DNA of 64,000 nucleotides, from positions 7,440,001 to 7,504,000 of the forward strand of contig NZ_CP085193.1 of assembly GCF_024298965.1 (NCBI RefSeq). Direction: 5' to 3'. Position 1 is the first letter of the stretch. The number at the start of each line of letters is the position of its first letter. This DNA is from Streptomyces rapamycinicus NRRL 5491 (lineage in GTDB: Bacteria; Actinomycetota; Actinomycetes; Streptomycetales; Streptomycetaceae). Positions 26,042 to 35,213 of the stretch are shown in pieces. The notes under the pieces are model-generated. The model saw only the letters and a list, made by a program, of their open reading frames with translations. It ran no database searches and was not told the origin of the DNA. Made by a program: the position numbers and the translations under genes.

Positions 26042-27269
26042 GACATCCCGGCCGCGTGAGACGGTCCGCATACGTGACCTCGCCCGGCGGATCGAGGCCG
26101 CCACCCCGTCCGGCCGCGACCGCGCCGTGGACGGCCTGCGGGCCGTCGCCATCCTCGGCGTGGTGCTCGGCCACTGGCTGGTGACCGCCCTCGTGGCCGA
26201 CAGCGGCACGCTGCGCGTGGCCAGCCCGCTGCAGTACCAGCCCGGACTCACCCCCGTCTCCTGGGTGTTCCAGACCCTCGCGGTGTTCTTCCTGGTCGGC
26301 GGGCAGATGGGCGCCAAGAGCCACGACTGCGCCCGCGCCCGTGGCACCACCTACCGGCGGTGGCTGCGCGCCCGGCTGGTACGGCTGTTCCGGCCCGTGG
26401 CCGCCGTGCTCACCGTATGGGCCGTGGCGGCGGGGGCGCTGCTCGGCGCCGGGGTGAGCCTGCTGACCGTGCACACGCTGCTCAAACTCGTGCTGTCCCC
26501 GCTGTGGTTCCTGCTGGTCTACGCGGCGCTCACGGCCGCGACCCCGCTGGTGGCGCGGCTGCATCCGCTGTGGCCGCTCGCGGTCGTGCTCCATGTCGAC
26601 CTGATCCGGTTCGGCTTCGACGGCCCGGCCTGGCTCGGCTGGGTCAACCTGGCGGCGGGCTGGCTGGTCCCGTACTGCCTGGGGGCCGCCTGGGGCCGTG
26701 GCAGGCTGCGCGGGCGGACGGCCGGGTGGGTGCTGCTGACCGGGGGCGCGGCGGTCACCGCCGGGCTCGTCCTGTTCGGCGGCTATCCGGCGGCGATGGT
26801 CGGGGTGCCCGGCGCCCCGGTCTCCAACCTCAACCCGCCCACCCTGGCGGCCGTCACCTTCGGGCTCGCCCAGTGCGGCGCGGCCCTGCTGCTGCGCGGC
26901 CCGCTGCGCCGGGTGCTGGCGCGGCCCGTCGCGTGGGCGGTGGTGGCGCTGGTCAACCTCGCCGCGATGACCGTCTTCCTGTGGCACCAGACCGCGATGA
27001 TGGCGGTCAGCGTGACCACGCTGCGGCTCGCCGGACCGCAGACCGGGCTGCACACCGTGCCCGAAGGACCCGGCTGGGTGCTCGCCCGGCTGTGCTGGCT
27101 GCCGGTGTTCGCGGGGGCGCTGCTGATCTGCTGGGCGGCGTTCCACGCGTACGAGACGGGACGGCCGCGGAAGGGCGGCGGTGGCGGCCCTGGTGGACGA
27201 GTCGTTCGCGTAGGACGTCCCGGGAAGCAGGCGGAGCAGGCCCGGCACGTGGAGCAGCGGAGTGTCTAG
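26034..27269 (+). CDS. Membrane acyltransferase (Acyltransferase_3 family)
   Basis: A 411-residue integral membrane protein with about ten hydrophobic helices. The family start motif is RDRAVDGLRAVAILGVVLGHWLV, where the catalytic His is in GHW. Later segments are FFLVGGQMGAKS, RARLVRLFRPVA and FLWHQTAMM. Such enzymes transfer acyl groups from the cytoplasm to exported lipids, glycans or peptides. It overlaps the upstream secreted hydrolase gene. The C-terminal tail is basic and Gly-rich (GRPRKGGGGGPGG). Confidence 0.88.
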   Translation: MRETSRPRETVRIRDLARRIEAATPSGRDRAVDGLRAVAILGVVLGHWLVTALVADSGTLRVASPLQYQPGLTPVSWVFQTLAVFFLVGGQMGAKSHDCARARGTTYRRWLRARLVRLFRPVAAVLTVWAVAAGALLGAGVSLLTVHTLLKLVLSPLWFLLVYAALTAATPLVARLHPLWPLAVVLHVDLIRFGFDGPAWLGWVNLAAGWLVPYCLGAAWGRGRLRGRTAGWVLLTGGAAVTAGLVLFGGYPAAMVGVPGAPVSNLNPPTLAAVTFGLAQCGAALLLRGPLRRVLARPVAWAVVALVNLAAMTVFLWHQTAMMAVSVTTLRLAGPQTGLHTVPEGPGWVLARLCWLPVFAGALLICWAAFHAYETGRPRKGGGGGPGGRVVRVGRPGKQAEQARHVEQRSV

Positions 27270-27279
27270 AGTCAAGGGC

Positions 27280-28635
27280 ATGACAGGCGGCAAGATCGCG
27301 GACCGGCTGGCGGGGGGACTGCGCGCGCTGCCACGCACGTTGGGCGAGGCACTGCGCGCGGTGCCGGGCATCCTGCGCGAGGACCTGTGGACGGTGGCGC
27401 GCGATCCGCTGCCGCGGCTGCGCTGGCTGGGCCGGCTGCCCCATGGCCATGTGGTGTTGTTCGCGGTGATCATGGGCTCGCTCAGCTTCGCGCAATACCA
27501 GGAGCCCGCCCGCCCGGGGACGATCCAGGGCCCGGTGCCCCTGATCTGGTTGGTCGTGCTCCAGGCGGCGGCCGTCCTGCTGGCGCTGACCCGCCCGATA
27601 CCGGCGTGGTGGCTTTCCACCACCATGCTCCTGGTGACGGCACTGGACATGGACGATCGCGTCCCCGCACAGCTGCTCTACCCCTGGAATTTCGGGCAGA
27701 TCGCGCTGCACACCGCCGTCCTGTTCCTCCTCGCACTGCGGGTTCGCCCCCGGATCGCCGCAGAGGGGCTCATCCTGACCCTGCTGGTGGGGGCGCTCAC
27801 CTCGGCCCTCGCCTCCCGGCTCCACCAGGACGGCCTGGGCAACGCCGTCGTCTCCTTCACCACCGCCGTGGTGGTGGGCGCCGCGCTGCGGGGCCGCCGG
27901 GTGGCGCGGACCCGGCTGGTCGAGCAGGAGGAGCTCACCGCGGAGGAACGGGCCCGGCGCACCCTGCTGGAGGAGCGCAACCGCATCGCCCGCGAACTGC
28001 ACGACGTCGTCGCCCATCACATGTCGGTGATCTCCATCCAGGCCCAGGTCGCCCCGCACCTCGCCGAGAACCCCTCCGACGAGCTCAGGGAGAACCTCGC
28101 GGGCATCCGGCAGAACGCGGTCGAGGCGCTGGCCGAACTGCGCCGTGTGCTGGGCGTGCTGCGCTCCGAGGACGCCCTGGCCGACGGCGCCCGGCACACC
28201 CCGCAGCCCACTCTGGACCGGCTGGACGAGCTGGTGGGCACGGTGCGGGGGACCGGGATCACGATCCTCACCGATGTCACCGGGGAGCGGCGGGCGCTGC
28301 CGCCGGGCGTGGAGCTGTCGGCGTTCCGCATCGTCCAGGAGGCGCTGAGCAATGTGATGCGGCACGCGCCGGGCGCCGAGGCGCGGGTCGAGCTGGGGTA
28401 CCGGCGGCACGGGCTGACCGTCCGGATCGTCAACACCGCGCCGGACCGGCCCGCCCCGCCCTCGCCCGGGGCCGGGCACGGCCTGCTCGGGATGCGGGAG
28501 CGCGCTGCGATGCTAGGGGGCGAGCTGACCACCGGCCCGACGCCGGACGGCGGTTACGAGGTGATCGCCGTACTGCCCACGGACCACCCCGCCCCGTCCG
28601 CCGCCGCCCCCGAGACCGCCGAGGACCCCGTATGA
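27280..28635 (+). CDS. Sensor histidine kinase (HisKA_3)
   Basis: A 451-residue kinase. The N-terminal half has about five membrane segments (for example HVVLFAVIMGSLSF, PLIWLVVLQAAAVLLALT, LILTLLVGALTSAL, VVSFTTAVVVGAAL). The dimerisation/H-box is RTLLEERNRIARELHDVVAHHMSVISIQAQ near residue 235, with the phospho-accepting His in ELHD. The HATPase has GHGLLGMRERAAMLGGELT. ATG at 27280 is used; a GTG at 27262 overlapping the previous stop is an alternative. Its stop overlaps the response regulator start (ATGA). Confidence 0.93.
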   Translation: MTGGKIADRLAGGLRALPRTLGEALRAVPGILREDLWTVARDPLPRLRWLGRLPHGHVVLFAVIMGSLSFAQYQEPARPGTIQGPVPLIWLVVLQAAAVLLALTRPIPAWWLSTTMLLVTALDMDDRVPAQLLYPWNFGQIALHTAVLFLLALRVRPRIAAEGLILTLLVGALTSALASRLHQDGLGNAVVSFTTAVVVGAALRGRRVARTRLVEQEELTAEERARRTLLEERNRIARELHDVVAHHMSVISIQAQVAPHLAENPSDELRENLAGIRQNAVEALAELRRVLGVLRSEDALADGARHTPQPTLDRLDELVGTVRGTGITILTDVTGERRALPPGVELSAFRIVQEALSNVMRHAPGAEARVELGYRRHGLTVRIVNTAPDRPAPPSPGAGHGLLGMRERAAMLGGELTTGPTPDGGYEVIAVLPTDHPAPSAAAPETAEDPV

Positions 28636-29306
28636 CGACCATCCGCGTCCTGATCGCCGACGACCAGATGATGGTCCGCCAGGGCTTCACGGTGCTGCTC
28701 AACGCCGAACCGGACATGGAGGTCGTCGGCCAGGCCGTGGACGGGGCCGACGCCATCGCCCAGGTCGCCGAGCTCGCCCCGGACGTGGTCCTGATGGACA
28801 TACGGATGCCTGGGGTCGGCGGTATCGAGGCCACCCGCCGGCTCACCGAACCCGCCGGCGCCACCGTCAAGATCCTCGTTCTCACCACCTTCGACCTGGA
28901 CGAGTACGTCTACGAGGCGCTGCGCGCTGGCGCGTCCGGGTTTCTGCTGAAGGACGCCTCGGCGGATGAACTGGCCCATGCGGTACGGGTGGTGGCGGCC
29001 GGAGACGCGCTGCTGGCGCCGAACATCACCAAGCGCCTGATCGGCGAGTTCTCCCGGGTGACCGCCGCCGCCCCGCGCGGGCCCCTCCGGGCCCGGGTGG
29101 GCGATCTGACGGAGCGCGAGACCGAGGTGCTCACGCTGATCGCCCAGGGGCTGTCGAACGCGGAGATCGCGGCACGGCTGGTGGTGGCCGAGCAGACCGT
29201 GAAGACCCATGTGAGCCGGATCCTGTTCAAGCTGGGGCTGCGCGACCGGACCCAGGCGGCGGTCTTCGCGTACGAGACGGGGCTGGTGCGCCCGTCGGCG
29301 TTCTGA
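28632..29306 (+). CDS. NarL/FixJ-family response regulator
   Basis: A 224-residue regulator. The receiver has IRVLIADDQMMVRQGF (acidic pair), the phosphorylation site VVLMDIRMPGVGG with Asp near residue 55, LTTFDLDEYVYEAL and the conserved Lys in FLLKDA. The LuxR HTH is LTERETEVLTLIAQGLSNAEIAARLVVAEQTVKTHVSRILFKLGLRDRTQAAVFAYETGLV. It is translationally coupled to the kinase gene. The targets are unknown. Confidence 0.95.
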   Translation: MTTIRVLIADDQMMVRQGFTVLLNAEPDMEVVGQAVDGADAIAQVAELAPDVVLMDIRMPGVGGIEATRRLTEPAGATVKILVLTTFDLDEYVYEALRAGASGFLLKDASADELAHAVRVVAAGDALLAPNITKRLIGEFSRVTAAAPRGPLRARVGDLTERETEVLTLIAQGLSNAEIAARLVVAEQTVKTHVSRILFKLGLRDRTQAAVFAYETGLVRPSAF

Positions 29307-29469
29307 CCAGGCCCTCCTAGGGGCGGGGAGGGGCGCAGCCCGCCGCAGGCGTCACCCTCGCATGTGAACCTGTGTTCAGATATTGAAGACATCGCGCCAT
29401 CCATTGACCTGTCGTGTTCACCTCTTTATGGTCACTGCGACCGTCACCGGCGAACCACGACGGAGAACG

Positions 29470-32250
29470 ATGACGTACTCCCCCCTCCGGCCGCCCCGGC
29501 CCGCCCGGCTGATCGCCCCGCTCCTCGTCTGCGGGCTGATCGCCGCCGTGCCCCCGGCGTCCGCCGCTCCCGAATCCGATCCCTCCGCGGCGGCCGACGC
29601 CACCGCCGGAGGGGACTGCACGCGCGGGCCGTCCGACGGCTGGGCGCTCTCCTCCAACCGTATCGACCCCAAGGACAGCTCCCACGCGTATGTGGGCAAC
29701 GGCTATCTGGGGCAGCGGGTGCCGCCCCAGGGGACCGGCTACTCCGGCGGGGGTGACAAGACCGGTTGGCCGCTGTTCACCCCCCGCTACGACGGCGCCT
29801 TTGTCTCCGGCCTCTACGCGCACAACGCGAAGACGACCGAGAACCGGCAGGTGGCCGCCGCCATCCCGACCTGGTCCACGCTGAACGTGGCCACCGGGGG
29901 CGACCGTTCGGAGACCTTCGGCTCCCAGACCTCCGCCGGGCGGATCTCCCACTACCGGCAGGCGGTCTTCATGCGCTGCGGTCTGGTGCGGACCTCCCTC
30001 ACCTGGACCGCGTCCGACGGGCGCGCCACCGACCTCACCTATGACATCGTCGCCGACCGCGCCAACGCGCACGTGGGCGCCGTAAGGATGCGGATGACCC
30101 CGCACTGGGGCGGGGACGCGACCGTCACCGACCTGCTCGACGGGCGCGGTGCGCGGCGGATGAGCGGGACCGGCGGTGGCGCCCATAAGGGCGGCACGGT
30201 CGATGTCGCCTTCCGTACGGATGGCACGAAGACCGACGGAGCCGTGGCCTCCACGCTGCGCCCCGGCCCGGGCGTCCGGGCGGCCGGGGCGAGGACGGGC
30301 GGCACGGAGGCCGGTGGGAAGGACGCCGGTGGTACGGAGGCCGGTGGCACGGACGCGGCGCGGGACCTGTCCGCGCGCCAGGGCCTCCGCTTCTCCGTAC
30401 GCCCCGGCCGGTCCTATGAGTTCACCAAGTACGTGGGCGTGGACACCGCGCTGACCTCCCACACCCCGCGCGCCGACGCCCTCGCCGCCTCCCGCCGCGC
30501 GGCGGACCAGGGCTGGGACGGGCTGTTCGCCGCGCACAGCGCCGCCTGGAAGCGGCTGTGGCGCTCCGACATCGAGGTGGCCGGACGCCGCCGACGCGAC
30601 CTCCAGGACTGGGTGCGCTCCGCGCAGTACGGACTGCTGTCCGCCACCCGCGCCGGCTCCCGCAACAGCATCTCCCCGACCGGTCTGAGCAGCGACAACT
30701 ACGGCGGGCTGATCTTCTGGGACGCCGAGACCTGGATGTACCCCGGGCTGCTGGCCACCCATCCCGAACTCGCCAAGTCGGTGGTGGAGTACCGCTACAA
30801 GACCCGCGCCGGCGCCCGCGCCAACGCCCGCAAGCTGGGCTACCCCGGCCTGTTCTACCCCTGGACCAGTGCGAGCAAGGGCGGGCTGTGGACCGAGTGC
30901 CACAGCTGGGACCCGCCGCACTGCCGCACCCAGAACCACCTCCAGAGCGATATCGCCGTGGCGGCCTGGCAGTACTACCAGTCGACGGGCGACACCCGGT
31001 GGCTGCGCGGGCGCGGCTGGCCGGTGCTCAAGGGGATCGCCGAGTTCTGGGCGGGGCGCGCCACGCACAACGCCGACGGCAGCTACTCCATCAAGAACGT
31101 GGCCGGTCCCGACGAGTACAGCAACGGCGTGGACGACGCGGTCTTCACCAACGCCGGGGCCGCCACCGCCCTGCGCGACGCCGCCCGCGCCGCCCGCCTC
31201 CTCGGCGAGCCGGTGCCCGCCGCCTGGAGCCGGATCGCCGACCGGATGCGGATCCCGTACGACAAGAAGAGCCAGGTCTTCCGGCAGTACGACGGCTACA
31301 AGGGCTCGCTGATCAAGCAGGCCGACACCGTGCTGCTGATGTACCCGCTGGAGTGGCCGATGTCCGGTCGGACGGCCGCCAGGACGCTCGACTACTACGC
31401 GGCCCGCACCGACCCGGACGGCCCGGCCATGACGGATTCGGTGCACGCCATCGACGCCGCCGCCATCGGCGAGCCCGGCTGCTCCACGTACACCTACCTC
31501 CAGCGCGCCATCAAGCCGTTCGTCCGCGGCCCCTTCGACACCTTCTCGGAGGCGCGGGGCGAGAAGGCGGGCGCGCGGGACCCGCTGTCCGGCTCCCCGG
31601 CGCAGGACTTCCTCACCGGCAAGGGCGGCTTCCTCCAGGTCTTCACCCACGGTCTGACCGGGATGCGGATGGACGAGGACGGTGTGCGGCTCGACCCGAC
31701 GCTGCCGCCGCAACTCCACGACGGTGTCACCCTGCGCGGGCTGCGCTGGCGGGGCCGCACCTACGACGTGGCCATCGGCCCGCACGAGACGACCGTAAGG
31801 CTGACGGCGGGCGCGCCGATGCGGATCGACACCCCGCACGGCGGGGAGCGGATCGTGAGCCGGGGCGCGCCCGCGGTGCTCAAGACCCGCCGCCCCGACC
31901 TCGAGCCGACCGACGACGTCGCGCGCTGCGGTAAGGCGACGGCGAGCACGGAGGAGCCCGGGATGTACGCGGGCGCCGCCGTGGACGGCAACGCGGCCAC
32001 CGCCTGGGTCCCCGACGCCGCCGAGGGCACGCTCACGGCCGACCTCGGGCGCGCCGTGCGGCTGGCCGAGGTCAGCCCGGAGTGGACCCGCACCCGCCCC
32101 GCCTCCCACGAGATGCGGACCTCGCTCGACGGCCGCCACTGGCGCGAGGGGACGACCGGCCCGGCCCGTTTCGTACGGGTCACCGTGCGGTCGGCGGACG
32201 ACAAGAAGCGCGCGGGCATCGAGGAGTTGCGGGTGACGCGCGCCAACTGA
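29470..32250 (+). CDS. Secreted GH65-type acid trehalase-like hydrolase with C-terminal F5/8-type domain
   Basis: A 926-residue exported enzyme. ATG at 29470 has GGAGAA upstream and begins MTYSPLRPPRPARLIAPLL, a Sec signal. Residues about 50-330 form the GH65 N-terminal beta domain (VGNGYLGQRVPP); the (alpha/alpha)6 barrel follows (FWDAETWMYPGLLATHPELAKSVVEYRY). GPDEYSNGVDDAVFTNA near residue 550 contains the general-acid Glu. KQADTVLLMYP is also typical. The last 120 residues look like a discoidin/CBM32-type domain (TASTEEPGMYAGAAVDGNAATAWVPD). Secreted GH65 enzymes of this form are acid alpha,alpha-trehalases; the exact substrate is inferred. A low-complexity GTEAGG insert lies near residues 275-300. 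Confidence 0.85.
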   Translation: MTYSPLRPPRPARLIAPLLVCGLIAAVPPASAAPESDPSAAADATAGGDCTRGPSDGWALSSNRIDPKDSSHAYVGNGYLGQRVPPQGTGYSGGGDKTGWPLFTPRYDGAFVSGLYAHNAKTTENRQVAAAIPTWSTLNVATGGDRSETFGSQTSAGRISHYRQAVFMRCGLVRTSLTWTASDGRATDLTYDIVADRANAHVGAVRMRMTPHWGGDATVTDLLDGRGARRMSGTGGGAHKGGTVDVAFRTDGTKTDGAVASTLRPGPGVRAAGARTGGTEAGGKDAGGTEAGGTDAARDLSARQGLRFSVRPGRSYEFTKYVGVDTALTSHTPRADALAASRRAADQGWDGLFAAHSAAWKRLWRSDIEVAGRRRRDLQDWVRSAQYGLLSATRAGSRNSISPTGLSSDNYGGLIFWDAETWMYPGLLATHPELAKSVVEYRYKTRAGARANARKLGYPGLFYPWTSASKGGLWTECHSWDPPHCRTQNHLQSDIAVAAWQYYQSTGDTRWLRGRGWPVLKGIAEFWAGRATHNADGSYSIKNVAGPDEYSNGVDDAVFTNAGAATALRDAARAARLLGEPVPAAWSRIADRMRIPYDKKSQVFRQYDGYKGSLIKQADTVLLMYPLEWPMSGRTAARTLDYYAARTDPDGPAMTDSVHAIDAAAIGEPGCSTYTYLQRAIKPFVRGPFDTFSEARGEKAGARDPLSGSPAQDFLTGKGGFLQVFTHGLTGMRMDEDGVRLDPTLPPQLHDGVTLRGLRWRGRTYDVAIGPHETTVRLTAGAPMRIDTPHGGERIVSRGAPAVLKTRRPDLEPTDDVARCGKATASTEEPGMYAGAAVDGNAATAWVPDAAEGTLTADLGRAVRLAEVSPEWTRTRPASHEMRTSLDGRHWREGTTGPARFVRVTVRSADDKKRAGIEELRVTRAN

Positions 32251-32408
32251 CCCCGTGGGGGGCCGGGATGTGCCATCCGTGCACGGCGGACGCGGTCCGT
32301 GCACGCAGGATCAAGACAGTGTGCACAGGAGGCCAACGACATCCCGGCCCCGGCGGGCCCATGCTGATCAGGGACGGGTGAGCAGGGTTGCTACGGGGGG
32401 AGCCCCGC

Positions 32409-33404
32409 TCACCTGTTCGCCGCGAGCGCCCTATGGCGGAAGTCCCGTGGGGGCACGCCATAGGCGCCGCGGAAGGCACGGCTGAAGTCCGCGGCGTGGC
32501 TGAAGCCCCAACGGGCGGCGATGACATGGATGGGGGTGTCGCCCAGGGCGGGATCGGCGAGGTCGCGGCGGCAGCGTTCCAGGCGCTGGGCGCGGATCCA
32601 CGCGGAGACGGTGTGCCCCTGCTCCTCGAAGAGGCGGTAGAGGTACCGGAGCGAGATGTGATGGGCCGCGGCGATCGAGGCCGGGGTGAGCCCCGGGCGG
32701 TCCAGATTCTGCCGGACGAACTCCTGGACACGTAACCGCAGGGTACGCCGACGGCTCTCGGGGGTGAGCCGGTTCTCGGCGCGCGCCTCGGCACCGGTGT
32801 CGAGCTCATGGGCGAGCAGCGCGTTGAGCAGATCGACGGCGACGGTGCCGAGGCGCGGTGCGTCGGCCGGGCCGTAGGCGTCGGACTCGGTGGCCAGGCG
32901 GGTGAGGAAGTCGGCGAGCATGGCCCCGATCCCGGACCGTCCGGACAGCCGCTGCCCGAGCAGCCGCTGGAGCTCGGCGGGCGGGAACGGCAGCAGCGAG
33001 GGGTGGAGGGTGACCGTCATCCCGTCGACCCTGCCGCGCTCGCACACCGCCAGATACGGCGCGGAGGTGGAGGTGAGCATGAACTGCCGGGCGCCGACCG
33101 TGGTTTCGGCGTCCCCGTGGCATACGTCGGTCTCCCCGCGCAGGGTGAGCCGCAGATGGTAGAGCTCCGGGTCGGAGCGCCGGATGTGGGCCGCGGTCCG
33201 CTCGTTCCGCAGTGACGGTACGGAGGTGTAGGTCAGCATCACCTCGCCGATGTCCACTCCGCCCCGTACGTTCGCGCGGAAGTCGTGCTCATGGTCACTG
33301 CGCAGCTCCATGGGTATCGACGTCAGCTCGCACAGGGCGCGCCACGCCGCGAACCGTTCCGCGGGCGGGATGTCGTCGATCCGGGGCACCGCCACGATCA
33401 TCAT
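32409..33404 (-). CDS. AraC-family regulator (AraC-binding-like domain)
   Basis: A 331-residue regulator. Residues about 10-200 form the cupin-like ligand domain (AERFAAWRALCELTSIPMELRS; YHLRLTLRGETDVCHGDAETTVGARQFMLTSTSAPYLAV). The C-terminal AraC HTH has ASIAAAHHISLRYLYRLFEEQGHTVSAWIRAQRLERCRRDLADPALGDTPIHVIAARWGFSHAADFSRAFRGAYG. Leu in TLRLRVQEF is TTA (32733-32735), so bldA control is likely. Three start candidates lie together (ATG, ATG, GTG); the GTG at 33395 has the best spacing from AAAGG. Confidence 0.92.
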   Translation of the reverse strand: MMIVAVPRIDDIPPAERFAAWRALCELTSIPMELRSDHEHDFRANVRGGVDIGEVMLTYTSVPSLRNERTAAHIRRSDPELYHLRLTLRGETDVCHGDAETTVGARQFMLTSTSAPYLAVCERGRVDGMTVTLHPSLLPFPPAELQRLLGQRLSGRSGIGAMLADFLTRLATESDAYGPADAPRLGTVAVDLLNALLAHELDTGAEARAENRLTPESRRRTLRLRVQEFVRQNLDRPGLTPASIAAAHHISLRYLYRLFEEQGHTVSAWIRAQRLERCRRDLADPALGDTPIHVIAARWGFSHAADFSRAFRGAYGVPPRDFRHRALAANR

Positions 33405-33545
33405 CCTTTCGCCTGGCCGGTGGTGCGCTTTTCGATGGGCGCGACCTTAGACAGCCCTGCTAAGTGTTTGATGAACGGTCCGGTATTGAACAGTCCGCTT
33501 TTGGGCGATTCCGCGAGCGTGTGTCCGGACGGGTGAGCTGTCTTC

Positions 33546-34313
33546 TCAGAGCGCGGTCAGGATCCGCGGCCCGTCCTCCGTGATCGCCACCGTGTGCTCA
33601 CTGTGGGCGGCGCGGCTCCCGTCCGTCGTCCGCAGCGTCCAGCCGTCGGCGTCGGTGGTGTACGCGTCCAGACCGCCCGCCAGGAACATCGGCTCGATGG
33701 CCAGCACCAGCCCGTGCCGCAGCCGAAAGCCCCGGCCGGGCCGCCCCTCGTTGGGGACCGGCGGGTCCTCGTGCATCCGCCGGCCGATGCCATGGCCGCC
33801 GAAGTCCTCCATGATGCCGTAGCCCGCGGTGCGCCCCACCGTCCCCACGGCATGGGAGATGTCGCCCATCCGGCCCCCCGCGACGGCCGCCGCGATCCCC
33901 GCCTCCAGCGCCTGCCGGGTGGTCTCGATCAACCGGACGTCGGCCGGGCGCGGGGTGCCGACGGTGAAGCTGACCGCGGCGTCACCGCTCCAGCCGTCCA
34001 GCGTCGCACCGCAGTCGATGGTCACCAGGTCGCCGTCGGACAGCCGGTAGTCGCCCGGGATGCCGTGGACGATGGCGTCGTTGACCGAGGCGCAGATGAC
34101 CGCGGGGAAGGGGGTGGACGCGAACTGCGGCCGGTAGCCGAGGAACGGGGAGCTCGCCCCGGCCTCGCGCAGCACCTCCCGCGCCGCCTCGTCCAGCTCG
34201 CGCAGCGAGACGCCGACGGCCGCGGCCCGCTGTGCGGCGTCGAGCGCCGAGGCCACGACGCGGCCCGCCTCGCGCATCGCGTCCAGGGACGCGTCGGTCT
34301 TGATTTCCACCAT
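33546..34313 (-). CDS. map: Methionine aminopeptidase type I
   Basis: A 255-residue enzyme that removes initiator Met. The ATG at 34313 (MVEIKTDASLDAMREAGRVVA) has AAAGGG 7 nt upstream. The metal ligands of the pita-bread fold are visible: Asp in TIDCGA, Asp in GWSGDAAVS, His in GGHGIGRRMHE, Glu in LAIEPMF and Glu in SEHTVAITEDGPRILT. It is probably an accessory map copy, since it is paired divergently with an XRE gene and not in the usual secY-adk-map-infA operon. Confidence 0.93.
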   Translation of the reverse strand: MVEIKTDASLDAMREAGRVVASALDAAQRAAAVGVSLRELDEAAREVLREAGASSPFLGYRPQFASTPFPAVICASVNDAIVHGIPGDYRLSDGDLVTIDCGATLDGWSGDAAVSFTVGTPRPADVRLIETTRQALEAGIAAAVAGGRMGDISHAVGTVGRTAGYGIMEDFGGHGIGRRMHEDPPVPNEGRPGRGFRLRHGLVLAIEPMFLAGGLDAYTTDADGWTLRTTDGSRAAHSEHTVAITEDGPRILTAL

Positions 34314-34361
34314 GGGTGAGCCCTTTCGCATGACCGAACCGCCGGTCCGGTGTGCACCAAT

Positions 34362-34380
34362 TACTATACCGGTATTAGTA
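34362..34380. promoter_or_regulatory. Palindromic operator between map and XRE genes
   Basis: TACTATACCGGTATTAGTA contains the perfect core ATACCGGTAT with near-symmetric TACT/AGTA arms. It lies 9 bp before the XRE start and 49 bp before the map start. TAGTAT at 34376-34381 could serve as the XRE -10 for a leaderless transcript. The XRE protein is the obvious candidate ligand. Confidence 0.6.
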
Positions 34381-34388
34381 TCACGGTC

Positions 34389-34679
34389 ATGGTGCGCACT
34401 CCTCTCACCCCGCTGGAACGTGAACGCGGCCGCTTCCTCGGCGCCCTGCTGCGCCAGGCCCGTGGCGAACGGAGCATGGCCGAGATCGCCGCCGGGGCCG
34501 GGATCTCCGCCGAGACCCTCCGGAAGATCGAGACCGGCCGGGCCCCGACCCCCGCCTTCTTCACCATCGCGGCCCTCGCCGCCACGCTCGGGCTGACTCT
34601 GGGCGAGATCGCGGAGCGCTGCGCCGCGGTCACCGCCCCGGAGCCGGGGGAGGGGGTGACGGAGGAGGCGGCGGCCTAG
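34389..34679 (+). CDS. XRE-family HTH regulator paired with map
   Basis: A 96-residue protein that is mostly one helix-turn-helix domain: ERGRFLGALLRQARGERSMAEIAAGAGISAETLRKIETGRAPTPAFFTIAALAATLGLTLGEIAERC. It is divergent from an accessory methionine aminopeptidase gene, with a palindrome between them. Likely autoregulatory and controlling map; this is inference from the arrangement. An upstream in-frame start at 34350 is possible but would include the palindrome. Confidence 0.88.
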   Translation: MVRTPLTPLERERGRFLGALLRQARGERSMAEIAAGAGISAETLRKIETGRAPTPAFFTIAALAATLGLTLGEIAERCAAVTAPEPGEGVTEEAAA

Positions 34680-34879
34680 CCGGGGCGGGCCCGCGGCGCC
34701 TGCGGCGGGCCGTGGCGCCTGCGGCGGGCACCCTCCCCGCCCCTTCCCGCAACTGGGGCCCCGCCCCAGCCCCCGCCCGCTCGGCGCCCCGGAGTCCAAC
34801 CGCGGCACCGGCCGCCCCCCGACCCTCGGGACCCAGGAGCGAAGCCGAGCCGCGCGGCTCCGCCGCAGGGCAAAGCCGC

Positions 34880-34990
34880 GCCCCACTCCCAGACCCGCGC
34901 CCCGCTCCCAGGCCCGCGCCCCGCTCCCAGGCCCGCGCCCCGCTCCCAGGCCCGCGCCCCGCTCCCAGGCCCGCGCCCCGCTCCCGGGGC
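34880..34990. repeat. 19-bp GC-rich tandem array
   Basis: About five to six units of CCGCTCCCAGGCCCGCGCC repeat with a 19-bp period between 34880 and 34990, the outer ones diverged. The array lies in the 530-bp gap between the XRE and ABC transporter genes and is non-coding. Confidence 0.85.
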
Positions 34991-35017
34991 GTGCCCCGGT
35001 TCCAGGGCCGCGCCCCC

Positions 35018-35096
35018 GCCCCCGGGGTCCAGGGGCGGAGCCCCTGCCGCGCGGCGGAGCCGCAAATCGATGCTGCGGGAAGGGGTGGGGAGGGGG
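35018..35096. repeat. Dispersed hairpin repeat module, second copy
   Basis: GGGGTCCAGGGGCGGAGCCCC, then CGCGCGGCGGAGCCGCAAATCGATGCTGCGGGAAGGGGTGGGGAGG (split here only by description) matches the module at 10311-10400. It is the same order of parts: hairpin, CGGCGGAGCCGC palindrome, then ATCGATGCTGCGGGAA. It is non-coding, before the ABC transporter gene. Confidence 0.75.
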
Positions 35097-35213
35097 GCGC
35101 CCGCCGCCCCCAAGCAGCCGCCGCGCCCCGATTCATTTGTTGCGGCAGGATGAAATCCGCACATCAGTGTGTTGGTGCCTTCCGGAAGCGTGTGCGGATC
35201 GGGAGGTTCACGG

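Noticed and set aside
29317..32304. 995-codon open frame on the minus strand opposite the GH65 gene
   Set aside because: Composition is Gly/Val/Arg-rich without domains; the plus-strand protein has a signal peptide and catalytic motifs.
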